From contig JARGFV010000043.1 of NCBI GenBank assembly GCA_029210545.1, positions 1-19,276 on the forward strand: 19,276 bases of DNA. The letters run 5' to 3'. The position numbers were made by a program, and so were the translations under genes. Under the pieces are notes generated by a model, which saw only the letters and a list, made by a program, of their open reading frames with translations, was not told the origin of the DNA and searched no databases. The DNA is from a bacterium (GTDB taxonomy: Bacteria > BMS3Abin14). Shown here piece by piece: positions 7,085 to 13,450 of the stretch (its first letter is position 1; each line of letters begins with the position of its first letter).

Positions 7085-9481
7085 ATGGGGCGCATTGATT
7101 TATTTTACGAAGTCATTCACTATCCCTATCCCATGCTTGGCTACAGACTCCACAGACGCCTTTCCGATGCGATCCTCAAGGCTTTCCAGGTTTCTTCGGA
7201 TCCCGAGGTGCAGCTTTCCCGCACCGCCAGGGTGCTCGCCCACGGCCTGGGCGCCGACCTTTGCCTTCTCTGCGTCCGGGGAAGCGACCTTCGGACTATC
7301 CTGCTAAGGGGGATCTATGCAGGTGAAGAGATGCCCATGTCTGCTCCCGGGCCAGAAACTGAAGCCTACCTCCTGGACATCCTGACCGGAGGTAAACCGG
7401 TCCTGTGGAGCAGCAGGGAGGGTAAGCCTGGTCCCCTTCCTGGCCCTCTCGAGGGGGGGCTTGCCAGCGCCCTGGTTTTCCCTGTCACGTGGCGCCAAAG
7501 TCCTGTGGCCCTGGCTGTCATCGGATACAGCTCCAGGAGAGCCGTACCCAGGCGTGTGGTCGGGGCTTTGAACTCCCTTTCCGACACCCTGGCGGCCATG
7601 GTGAGGGGCAGCGTGGTGCGCATGTACCAGACCCGCAAGAACGAGATGGCGGGTGAGCTGTTGAGGGTGTCAGAGCACCTGGGTGCCGCGGCGGATGTTC
7701 AGGGGTGTCTTGCCCGGATCGCCAGGGCGGGGTCCGATCTCACCGGCAGTACGGGAGCGGTGCTGCGGATCGTGGCCGGAGACCGGTTGACGGTCAAGGC
7801 GTTCTTTGCTGGAGAGCTTCCCGCCCTTTCGACCATCCACATCCCCAACGATCTTGCCTTTGCTGAAAAGGCGCTGGAAACGGGCCGATCGGTCATGGTC
7901 AACAGGACCGGTTTCGATCCCGGGCAGGCGGACCGCCCGGTGAGCCGGAACATGCTCTGTGTCCCTTTTGGCGAGGATGAAGGTTTTAAGGGAGTCCTGA
8001 CCGTTTTCGATCGGGGAAGGCAGGGTGCATACCTTCCCTACGGACGTGTTGAAAGGGAAACGGTCAAGGCCCTCACCCGGCTCGGTATCACCGCTGTAAG
8101 CCAGATCGGGAAAGAGCACGAGGTCAGGAGGATCTCCCGGTCCCTGGAAAGAAGGGTCCGCGAACTGACTTTGCTGCACCAGATCAGCCGCGCTGTTCTG
8201 GAAAAGGAGGAGGTCAACGAGGTCCTGCGTTCCCTGCTTGAAGCGGTGACCAACCTCCGTGGGTTCGGGTTCGACCGAGCCTTCCTTTTCCTTCTCAATC
8301 CGGAAAAGAAAGTCCTCAACGGCCTGGTGGGAAGAGAGGTTTACGAGATCCCGGCCGGGCCAGAGGCCAGGCCAGAAGCCAGGGAAATAGCCGGGGAAGA
8401 AGGAGAGAGCCCGGCGGGGACGACCGGGCACAGGGAGCTTGACGAACTCATCTCAGGGTTCTCTATCCCTGTCAAACGGGAGGGCGGGGTCCTGCCCCTG
8501 ACGGTCATGGAGAAGCGTTCCTATCGGATCCGGCTGCCAATGGATCGGGACCTCATCAGCGAGGAAGTCGTCACCCATCTCGGTGGTGTGGACTCCTTTG
8601 CAACCGTTCCCCTGGTGTCCGAGGGGAGGGTGCTGGGGGTGATCTGGGTTGACAACCTGCACACCAGGCGCCCCATCGGAAAGGAAGACTTCCAACTCCT
8701 CATCTCTGCCGCCGCCCAGGCGGGACTTGCCGTGGAAAGGTCACTCCAGGCGGAAGCCCTGTCCCTGCTAAACAGCCAGCTCATGGATCTTCAGAACCGG
8801 ATGATCCAGTGGGAGAAGATGGCGGCCCTGGGAGAGATGGCCGCCTCGGTGGCGCACGATATCAGGAACCCTCTCGTCTCCATCGGCGGGTTCACGAGGA
8901 GGCTGCGCAAGCTCATTACTGATGAGGAACGGGGCCTCAAGTATGTCGATATCATTATCCGGGAGGTGGACCGGCTCGAGCAAACGCTGGACAACGTCAT
9001 GTCCTACTCGAGGAGCTACGGTGCCATTGACCGGCGTCCCGTCTTCCTTTACGAACTTCTCGCCGAATGCGCCGAGCTGTTCAAGGAGAAATTCAGGAAG
9101 AAGAAGGTCACCCTCCGCCGCCAGCTGGCCCGGGACCTGCCCGAACTCTCCGTGGATGAGAGACGGATAAAGCAGGCGGTGCTCAACCTCCTTTTTAATG
9201 CGGGGGAATCTGCCGCCAGTCAGAGCGAGGTCAGGTTCACGGCCCAGGTCCGGGATACCGGGCCGGATAGCGGTGTGATCATCTCCGTTTCCGACAACGG
9301 ATGCGGCATCGATCCGGCAGATCTGGGTCATATTTTTGAACCCTTCTTCACAACGAAAGGGGCCGGCACGGGCCTTGGACTTGCCATTGCCCAGCGTGCC
9401 GTTTCCGGTCACGGGGGTGAGATTCGGGTGGACAACCGGCACGGCGAGGGGGTAACTTTCACCATACGTTTGCCGATCTAG
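7085..9481 (+). CDS. Soluble multi-GAF sensor histidine kinase
   Basis: A 798-residue kinase without obvious transmembrane segments. The N-terminal ~560 residues contain about three GAF-like modules: ~25-175, ~185-345 (with RNMLCVPFGEDEGFKGVLTVFDRG), and ~365-565 (DRAFLFLLNPEKKVLNGLVG, FATVPLVSEGRVLGVIWVDN). A coiled-coil linker (~565-585) leads to the dimerisation H-box MAASVAHDIRNPLVSIGGF with His591. The HATPase domain has an N-box (QAVLNLLFNAGES), G1 (DNGCGID), F-box (FEPFFTT) and G2 (GAGTGLGLAIAQ), all intact. It should autophosphorylate in response to a cytoplasmic ligand or redox cue. A stand-alone receiver lies 52 bases downstream and is the likely partner. The ATG at 7085 lacks a strong Shine-Dalgarno, so the start is less certain than the rest. 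Confidence 0.88.
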   Translation: MGRIDLFYEVIHYPYPMLGYRLHRRLSDAILKAFQVSSDPEVQLSRTARVLAHGLGADLCLLCVRGSDLRTILLRGIYAGEEMPMSAPGPETEAYLLDILTGGKPVLWSSREGKPGPLPGPLEGGLASALVFPVTWRQSPVALAVIGYSSRRAVPRRVVGALNSLSDTLAAMVRGSVVRMYQTRKNEMAGELLRVSEHLGAAADVQGCLARIARAGSDLTGSTGAVLRIVAGDRLTVKAFFAGELPALSTIHIPNDLAFAEKALETGRSVMVNRTGFDPGQADRPVSRNMLCVPFGEDEGFKGVLTVFDRGRQGAYLPYGRVERETVKALTRLGITAVSQIGKEHEVRRISRSLERRVRELTLLHQISRAVLEKEEVNEVLRSLLEAVTNLRGFGFDRAFLFLLNPEKKVLNGLVGREVYEIPAGPEARPEAREIAGEEGESPAGTTGHRELDELISGFSIPVKREGGVLPLTVMEKRSYRIRLPMDRDLISEEVVTHLGGVDSFATVPLVSEGRVLGVIWVDNLHTRRPIGKEDFQLLISAAAQAGLAVERSLQAEALSLLNSQLMDLQNRMIQWEKMAALGEMAASVAHDIRNPLVSIGGFTRRLRKLITDEERGLKYVDIIIREVDRLEQTLDNVMSYSRSYGAIDRRPVFLYELLAECAELFKEKFRKKKVTLRRQLARDLPELSVDERRIKQAVLNLLFNAGESAASQSEVRFTAQVRDTGPDSGVIISVSDNGCGIDPADLGHIFEPFFTTKGAGTGLGLAIAQRAVSGHGGEIRVDNRHGEGVTFTIRLPI

Positions 9482-9533
9482 GAACCTGCCGGGAAACCCC
9501 TGACATGCGGCTGCTTGATAAGGTGTCAAAAAG

Positions 9534-9914
9534 ATGACGGACAAGGACGAAAGCGTGAGGACGGTCCTCGTTGTGGACGATGAGGAAAGCATTCGCTTCC
9601 TTTACAGGGAAGAACTCGAAGACGAAGGGTACCGCGTGATCACGGCCTCGGATGGTGAAGAGGCGCTGCACAAGTTAAGGAAAGAAAAACCGGATCTCAT
9701 CACCCTTGATATCCGCATGCCCGGTCTGGACGGCATCGAGGTCCTGCAACTGATCCGTGAGATGGATAAGGAGATCCCGGTCATCATGTCCACCGCCTAC
9801 GGTGAGTATCGGCATAATTTCAACGTGTGGGCTTCCGACGCCTACATCACCAAGGCCGCCAACCTGGATGAGCTCAAGGAGACCATCCGCCGGCTGCTTG
9901 GCGAGCAGGAATGA
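9534..9914 (+). CDS. Single-domain response regulator
   Basis: A 126-residue receiver with Asp15/Asp16 (VLVVDDEES), phospho-acceptor Asp59 (LITLDIRMPGLDG), Ser/Thr in MSTAYGE and a Lys in AYITKAANLDEL. The YITKAAN ending, without the usual KPF proline, is typical of a subgroup of stand-alone receivers. No output domain is present. AAGG about 10 nt upstream can serve as ribosome binding site. Its position right after the GAF kinase makes it the probable phosphate acceptor of that kinase. Whether it passes the signal on by contact or in a relay cannot be read from the sequence. Confidence 0.88.
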   Translation: MTDKDESVRTVLVVDDEESIRFLYREELEDEGYRVITASDGEEALHKLRKEKPDLITLDIRMPGLDGIEVLQLIREMDKEIPVIMSTAYGEYRHNFNVWASDAYITKAANLDELKETIRRLLGEQE

Positions 9915-9926
9915 AATGCGGAAGGT

Positions 9927-10949
9927 ATGATGTGCGGTTTCAGTCTTTCCGCCCTGCGCCCCGGTTTCCTCCCTCGTCCCTCCTGCCTTCTCCCGGTCCT
10001 TTTATTGCCCCTGCTCCTTACCAACTCCTCATGTTCAGGACGATCCCAACCATATAAAGAGACCCGTTTCATGATGGGGACCCTGGCGGACGTCGTCGCT
10101 TACCCGGAAAGCGAAACCGCCCGGCAAGCCTCGGTCGGCGGCTTCGGGAGGATGGACGAGGTCGAGGGGTTGGCCCACAGGCAGCGGGTGGATGCTCCTG
10201 CTTCACTGAAAGGTGAGCTGGCTGCCATCCTCGGCACCGGTCTTGAGGTCAGCAGGGCCTCTTCGGGGGCTTTCGATCCGACCCTCGGGGAAGTCATCGC
10301 GCTCTGGGGCTTCGACTCCGAAAAGCCCCATCTTCCGGAACCGGATGATCTGTCGGATGCCCTGGGACGGGCGGGTTATCGAAGGCTCGACCCCGCGGTC
10401 CCTGGTTCCGTTTCTCCTTTTGGAAACAGCCCTCCCATCTGGCTCGATCTGGGAGGCGTGGCCAAGGGGTACGCGGTGGACGAGGCCGTGAAATCGCTTC
10501 GGGGAAGGGGGGTGAGCGGCGGTATCGTCAACGCCGGGGGCGATCTGAGAACCTTCGGGTCCAAACCTGGCGGGAAGCCCTGGAAGATCGGTGTCCAGGA
10601 CCCTGACCATCCCCAGGAGCTTGCCGGGGTCCTGACCCTTCGGGAGGCGGCCGTGGCGACCTCAGGTGATTACCAGCGGTATTTCGAGGAAGGGGGAGTG
10701 CGTTACCACCACATCCTGGATCCGGCCACAGGATACCCTGCCCGCTCCGGGCTGAGAGGAACCACGGTGATCGCGCCGGACTGCGCCCTGGCCGACGCCT
10801 TGGCCACGGCGGCCTTTGTCCTGGGCCCGGAAAAGGGCCTGAAGCTGCTGGAGGAGTGGGACGGGGTCGAAGGGGTGCTGATCACTGACGGCGGGGAGAT
10901 CCTGACCACCTCGGGAATAGGAAAGAGCATTCCCTTTGAAAAGCGGTAG
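9927..10949 (+). CDS. apbE: FAD:protein FMN transferase (ApbE family)
   Basis: A 340-residue ApbE. ApbE transfers FMN from FAD onto Thr/Ser of extracytoplasmic proteins such as RnfG/NqrC-type FMN-binding domains. Conserved blocks are MMGTLADV (49-56), SSGAFDPTLGEVIALWGF (112-129), the Gly-rich IWLDLGGVAKGYAVDEA (171-187), GGIVNAGGDLRTFG (198-211), ATSGDYQRYF (244-253), HHILDPATGYPA (261-272) and the metal-binding CALADALATAAFVLG (286-300). The N-terminus has a long hydrophobic stretch ending in LTNSSC36, a possible though not classical lipobox, so it is probably exported and lipid-anchored. GGAAGG lies just before the ATG pair at 9927/9930. It starts 12 bases after the response regulator, but functionally it fits the NusG_II and Gx genes downstream. 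Confidence 0.93.
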   Translation: MMCGFSLSALRPGFLPRPSCLLPVLLLPLLLTNSSCSGRSQPYKETRFMMGTLADVVAYPESETARQASVGGFGRMDEVEGLAHRQRVDAPASLKGELAAILGTGLEVSRASSGAFDPTLGEVIALWGFDSEKPHLPEPDDLSDALGRAGYRRLDPAVPGSVSPFGNSPPIWLDLGGVAKGYAVDEAVKSLRGRGVSGGIVNAGGDLRTFGSKPGGKPWKIGVQDPDHPQELAGVLTLREAAVATSGDYQRYFEEGGVRYHHILDPATGYPARSGLRGTTVIAPDCALADALATAAFVLGPEKGLKLLEEWDGVEGVLITDGGEILTTSGIGKSIPFEKR

Positions 10950-10959
10950 GGAATGAGAT

Positions 10960-11018
10960 TCTGGTGTCTGGTGTCCGGGAAAACCAGACGCGGTGACACG
11001 GGGACACGGTGACGCGGG
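10960..11018. repeat. Heptamer (TCTGGTG) plus octamer (GACACGGG-type) repeat block
   Basis: Ten bases after the apbE stop, TCTGGTG is repeated twice exactly and once loosely (10960-10980). After a short linker come four 8-bp units of consensus GACRCGGK (10987-11018). The octamer word recurs on the other strand at 12702-12725. Confidence 0.75.
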
Positions 11019-11045
11019 GAACCACAGATACAATATAGTAAACCT

Positions 11046-11135
11046 GGGATCGCTTCACCTGGTCCACGGTTCGCGATGACATAACGGTCGTCATTGCGAG
11101 TACCCTGAGTTCGTCGAAGGGGACGTGGCAATCCC
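11046..11135. repeat. ~90-bp composite palindromic element (GGGATYGC...GTCATTGCGAG...GCAATCCC)
   Basis: Left arm GGGATCGCTTC...TCGCGATGAC (11046-11080) is roughly inverted in the right arm GTCATTGCGAG...GGCAATCCC (11090-11135). Inside the right arm sits CCCTGAGTTCGTCGAAGGGG (11103-11122), which resembles the widespread CCTTCGACAAGCTCAGG palindromic repeat. From memory, both motifs recur in spacers of many bacterial genomes. The arms are imperfect; no gene lies inside. Confidence 0.7.
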
Positions 11136-11215
11136 GAATTATGGTGACCACAGAACCCGGGAGTTAAAGCACTTCTACTTCTGGATTCCGGATATCAGAT
11201 CCTGGATCGAGACCT

Positions 11216-11250
11216 GAGATATGAGATCTGAGATATGAGATCTGAGATAA
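11216..11250. repeat. Heptamer repeat, GAGATAT/GAGATCT alternating
   Basis: Five consecutive 7-mers (consensus GAGATNT, alternating GAGATAT and GAGATCT, the last GAGATAA). The longest possible start codon of the next gene (11235) lies inside this array. Confidence 0.9.
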
Positions 11251-11609
11251 ACACGCGCCCCAAATTCATGGACGCTATGTTATTCGTTGCCCTGGTCACG
11301 CTGACGGCGTTCGCGCCGCGGCTGCTTCCGGCAGGATCGGCAGGTAGCACCCTCACGGTGAGGACCACCGGGGGTGTCGTCACGGTCAGTCTGGCCAAAG
11401 ATGCCGTTCATCCTGTCGACGGACCACTGGGCCAGGCGCGGCTTGTTGTTGCCGATGGTCGGGCCCACCTTCAGAACGCGCCGTGTCCCCTGAAAATATG
11501 CGAAGGGATGGGGCCTGTGGGAATGGCGGGTGAGGTTATCGTCTGCCTGCCCAACCGGATCGCGGTCAGGGTGGACGGAAAGGGGGAGGTCGATGCGGTC
11601 TCCCGTTAA
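11235..11609 (+). CDS. NusG domain II-containing protein (membrane-anchored)
   Basis: A protein of up to 124 residues matching the NusG domain II (NusG_II, PF07009) family found beside ApbE and Gx-transporter genes. One hydrophobic N-terminal segment (LFVALVTLTAFAPRLL) should anchor or export it. The rest is a small beta-rich domain (STLTVRTTGGVVTVSLA, then LQNAPCPLKICEGMG, VIVCLPNRIAVRVDG). The C-P-L-K-I-C pair and a third Cys (IVCLPN) are the conserved family cysteines. The start is uncertain: ATG at 11235 is inside a heptamer repeat, while ATG at 11268 (giving 113 residues) lies just before the hydrophobic segment; neither has a strong Shine-Dalgarno. A function in assembling or supporting flavinylated redox proteins is inferred from neighbours only. 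Confidence 0.8.
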   Translation: MRSEINTRPKFMDAMLFVALVTLTAFAPRLLPAGSAGSTLTVRTTGGVVTVSLAKDAVHPVDGPLGQARLVVADGRAHLQNAPCPLKICEGMGPVGMAGEVIVCLPNRIAVRVDGKGEVDAVSR

Positions 11610-11627
11610 AGGAGTGTTCCTTCGGAA

Positions 11628-11709
11628 CGTGTCGGAGTGTCGGGGTATCGGTGTGTCGGAGTTTGGAGGTCGAATGTGGCGGAGTGTCGGGGTATCGGTG
11701 TGTCGGAGT
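11628..11709. repeat. Octamer block with an exact 30-bp direct duplication
   Basis: Units of 8 bp ending in TCGG (CGTGTCGG, AGTGTCGG, and variants GGTATCGG and TGTGTCGG) run from 11628. A 30-bp segment (11633-11662) recurs without mismatch at 11680-11709, 47 bases on. It is preceded by a small hairpin GTTCC/GGAAC (11616-11628) directly after the NusG_II stop codon. Confidence 0.9.
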
Positions 11710-11718
11710 AAAACCTTT

Positions 11719-11749
11719 ATTACCATAGAATTGATTATCGAATGGTAAT
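11719..11749. promoter_or_regulatory. Inverted repeat ATTACCAT/ATGGTAAT upstream of the Gx transporter
   Basis: Perfect 8-bp arms (11719-11726 and 11742-11749) enclose a 15-nt AT-rich spacer. Position, just ahead of the transporter gene and after a repeat block, suggests an operator or leader hairpin, but no regulator is identified. Confidence 0.4.
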
Positions 11750-11780
11750 TGGTCCATGTACAGAGCGAAGGAAGCAGAAA

Positions 11781-12314
11781 GTGGGGATGGGGCATGCCTC
11801 CAGGTTGACGACCCTGGCCATGCTCATCGCCGCGGCGTTCGCACTGGCCTCCCTGGAACGTGTTTTCCCCAACCCGTTCCCCATGGTGCGCCTGGGGCTG
11901 GGCAACATCATGACCATTGCTGCCTTCGTCATCCTGGGAGTTTCCGGCGGCGTCTGGGTCAGCGTTGGGCGGGTTGTCCTCGTGGCCCTGCTCTGGGGAG
12001 GGCTGTTCTCACCATCGGCTGTCCTGTCGGCAGCAGGGGGTGCGGCAAGTCTCGCCGTGATGGTGCCGCTGCTCCTGTCAGGGCGGTTTTCCCTTTACGG
12101 GATCAGCATGGGCGGCGCCTACGCCCATGTGGCGGGGCAGCTGGCCGTCGCGTCCCTCCTCTACGTCCGTTCGACCGGCTTGTTGTACCTGGTACCGGTC
12201 ATGGGAACGGCCGCCATTTTAACGGGGGTGTTCAACGCGTGGGTCGCCAGTAAGCTGGCGACAGTTTTCAGAAATCAGGAATCTGGAATCAGTAGAAATA
12301 CAAAAGCTGTTTAA
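11781..12314 (+). CDS. Gx transporter family protein (Hpre_diP_synt_I)
   Basis: A 177-residue polytopic membrane protein of the Gx transporter / 'heptaprenyl diphosphate synthase component I' family (PF07456). Hallmarks are an N-terminal helix (LTTLAMLIAAAFALASLE), then the conserved RVFPNPFPMVRLGLGNIMTI, the Gly-rich LVALLWGGLFSPSAVLSAAGG, and GGAYAHVAGQLAVASLLY. About five to six helices are predicted. The family resembles ECF-transporter substrate-binding subunits and sits next to apbE and NusG_II genes in many anaerobes, so import of a flavin or quinone-type precursor is a plausible but unproven role. I chose GTG at 11781 because AAGGAAG lies 6 nt upstream; ATG at 11742 or 11787 are alternatives. 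The last ~14 codons are made of a heptamer repeat. Confidence 0.82.
   Translation: MGMGHASRLTTLAMLIAAAFALASLERVFPNPFPMVRLGLGNIMTIAAFVILGVSGGVWVSVGRVVLVALLWGGLFSPSAVLSAAGGAASLAVMVPLLLSGRFSLYGISMGGAYAHVAGQLAVASLLYVRSTGLLYLVPVMGTAAILTGVFNAWVASKLATVFRNQESGISRNTKAV
12273..12293. repeat. Heptamer repeat, AATCAGG/AATCTGG type, inside the Gx C-terminus
   Basis: Three 7-mers, AATCAGG, AATCTGG and AATCAGT, form the same pattern as 2531-2551 and are translated as the tail NQESGISR of the transporter. A perfect hairpin CGCCAG/CTGGCG (12245-12260) precedes it within the coding sequence. Confidence 0.8.
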
Positions 12315-12500
12315 CCACAGTGCGACCGGTTTGCAGGTCGCTCCACAGGGTTGCACAGGGTAAACAAACGGACTATTTTTCAAACCAAAAGAAATGTCTT
12401 TCCCTGCGATGCGGCCTTCAGTTGGCCGCACCGCGTACCCTGCGGTAGGTTAGCCTTTGCCTGTTAGTACTTAGGGAACCCCCCCGGCTTTGCCGGGGGT
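12315..12500. other. Structured spacer with four hairpins
   Basis: No ORF of note. Successive inverted repeats are GCGACC/GGTCGC (12322-12327 with 12336-12341), TGCGGCC/GGCCGCA (12410-12416 with 12424-12430), CCGC/GCGG (12431-12445), and the strong CCCCCGGC-TTT-GCCGGGGG (12481-12499). There is no T-run after the last, so it is not a standard intrinsic terminator. It may be an undescribed structured RNA, REP-like hairpins, or the end of a decayed mobile element; I cannot decide. Direct homology to RNase P, SRP, 6S or tmRNA is not apparent. Confidence 0.45.
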
Positions 12501-12547
12501 ACATGACCTGCCAGGTGACTGCTAACGCCTTTCCAGGAGCTGAAATT

Positions 12548-12640
12548 ATGAAAACCCGCTTCCGGTGGGTTGCGAACGCCCGGCCTGGAATGGTCGTCTA
12601 CCATGACGAGGAGTGGGGTGTTTCAGGTATGAACAGCTGA
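12548..12640 (+). pseudogene. tag: Truncated 5' remnant of 3-methyladenine DNA glycosylase I (tag)
   Basis: The 30-codon reading frame begins MKTRFRWVANARPGMVVY and continues HDEEWGV, matching the N-terminus of Tag (family pattern RCxWxxxxPxxxxYHDxEWGVP). Tag removes 3-methyladenine from alkylated DNA and is normally about 190 residues. Homology stops right after EWGV; the frame then reads SGMNS and stops inside an ACAGCTG repeat. No later Tag sequence (such as LFE or EGxQAGLSW) is seen. The N-terminal zinc-ligand Cys is replaced by Phe5, another sign of decay. A good Shine-Dalgarno AGGAG (12535-12539) is still in place 8 nt before the ATG. Since it is so short, the match rests mainly on the YHDEEWGV motif. 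Confidence 0.7.
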
Positions 12641-12725
12641 CAGCTGTCTGAGTGCACAAGCGCACAGGTGCATGAGTGCATTAAGATCAGCCGTTCTCAC
12701 TGCGTCCCCGCGTCTCCGTGTCATG
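12633..12725. repeat. Mixed heptamer/octamer block abutting the tag remnant
   Basis: ACAGCTG occurs twice in tandem (12633-12646). Four 8-mers of the type GAGTGCAC/AAGCGCAC follow (12650-12681). After a short gap, GCGTCCCC and GCGTCTCC (12702-12717) are octamers that, read on the other strand, resemble the GACGCGGG words at 10987-11018. The block fills the space between the tag remnant and the stop of pgeF. Confidence 0.8.
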
Positions 12726-12727
12726 GG

Positions 12728-13450
12728 TCAGTTTCCTGCAGCCCTGATGAAACTGACCATCCGCTCTTCCTCATCCCCTCCACGGAAAGACAGAAGCAGT
12801 TCCCGGTCGCACAGGGTGCACCCCGTGATCTCCTCGATGGAATCAGCAGCCATCCCAGCTGTCAGAAGTTGGGATTTGGCTCCGGCGGCAAGATCCAGGT
12901 AGAGACTGCCTCCCCGAATCTCAAAGAGTCCTTCACGTTTATCTGAAGGGAAAGAACTCCTGACCTCTTCGCCCACCTCGCAGCAGCACGGGCCGATGGA
13001 CGGGCCCAGTGCCGCCACAAGGCTGTCCGGTCCGGAACCTGTCAGGGTTATGAGTGCTCTGACGCCCTTGGCGGCAAGGCCCGAGGCCAGGCTGCGCCAC
13101 CCGCAGTGGATGGCTGCCACGGCGCCGGTGGCTGTGTCTCCTGTCAGGATGGGAAGGCAGTCGGCCGTCCGGATACCGACGGCGGTGCCGGGAATGTCCG
13201 TGACCATGGCGTCCCCCTCGTCGAAGCGGAAGTGGTTGGAAGGAAGTGGTTGGTAAGAGGTATTGAGGGAACTTCTTCCCCCTTCCTTCTTCCTCCTTCC
13301 TCCTTCATCGGTCAACACTACCACCCTCTCCCCATGCACCTGCACCAGGATGTGAACATCTCCAGGATAATCCTCCCGCACTGTCAGCCTTGTCCCGAAC
13401 CCGTGCTCGAACCCGGCCTGTCCAAGAAGGGTTGAGCGCAGGACTGTCAT
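12728..13450 (-). CDS. pgeF: PgeF/YfiH multicopper-like laccase-fold protein
   Basis: A 240-residue member of the YfiH/YlmD (DUF152) family. E. coli PgeF prevents misincorporation of L-Ser into peptidoglycan precursors, and related proteins act as purine nucleoside phosphorylase/adenosine deaminase. The zinc/active-site residues are His39 (QVHG), Cys98 (TADCLP) and His115 (HCGWR). LGPSIGPCCCEVG and the C-terminal CTLCDRELLLSFR are conserved blocks. Between residues ~49 and 77 there is an in-frame low-complexity insert (DEGGRRKKEGGRSS and onward) where relatives usually have only a few residues before EGDAMVTD. It is encoded by heptamer repeats. The start codon overlaps the stop of the pseudouridine synthase gene (TGATG), the usual rluD-pgeF coupling. 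Confidence 0.92.
   Translation of the reverse strand: MTVLRSTLLGQAGFEHGFGTRLTVREDYPGDVHILVQVHGERVVVLTDEGGRRKKEGGRSSLNTSYQPLPSNHFRFDEGDAMVTDIPGTAVGIRTADCLPILTGDTATGAVAAIHCGWRSLASGLAAKGVRALITLTGSGPDSLVAALGPSIGPCCCEVGEEVRSSFPSDKREGLFEIRGGSLYLDLAAGAKSQLLTAGMAADSIEEITGCTLCDRELLLSFRGGDEEERMVSFIRAAGN
13228..13307. repeat. Two heptamer arrays inside pgeF
   Basis: On the plus strand GGAAGTG+GTTGGAA then GGAAGTG+GTTGGTA (13228-13255) form a 14-bp direct repeat, and five 7-mers of consensus YYCTTCC (13273-13307) form a polypyrimidine array. Together they encode the extra loop of PgeF. Confidence 0.85.

Noticed and set aside
6722-7095. 88-aa plus-strand and 107-aa minus-strand frames in the spacer before the large kinase
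   Set aside because: The translations overlap each other, match no known family and lack ribosome binding sites; the first starts inside a heptamer repeat.
11633-11709. Possible CRISPR: identical 30-bp repeats with a 17-bp spacer
   Set aside because: Only two copies, the spacer is too short, each copy is internally made of octamers, and no cas gene is present.
12481-12499. Rho-independent terminator for the Gx transporter gene
   Set aside because: The hairpin is strong but no U-run follows, and it lies about 170 bases after the stop codon.
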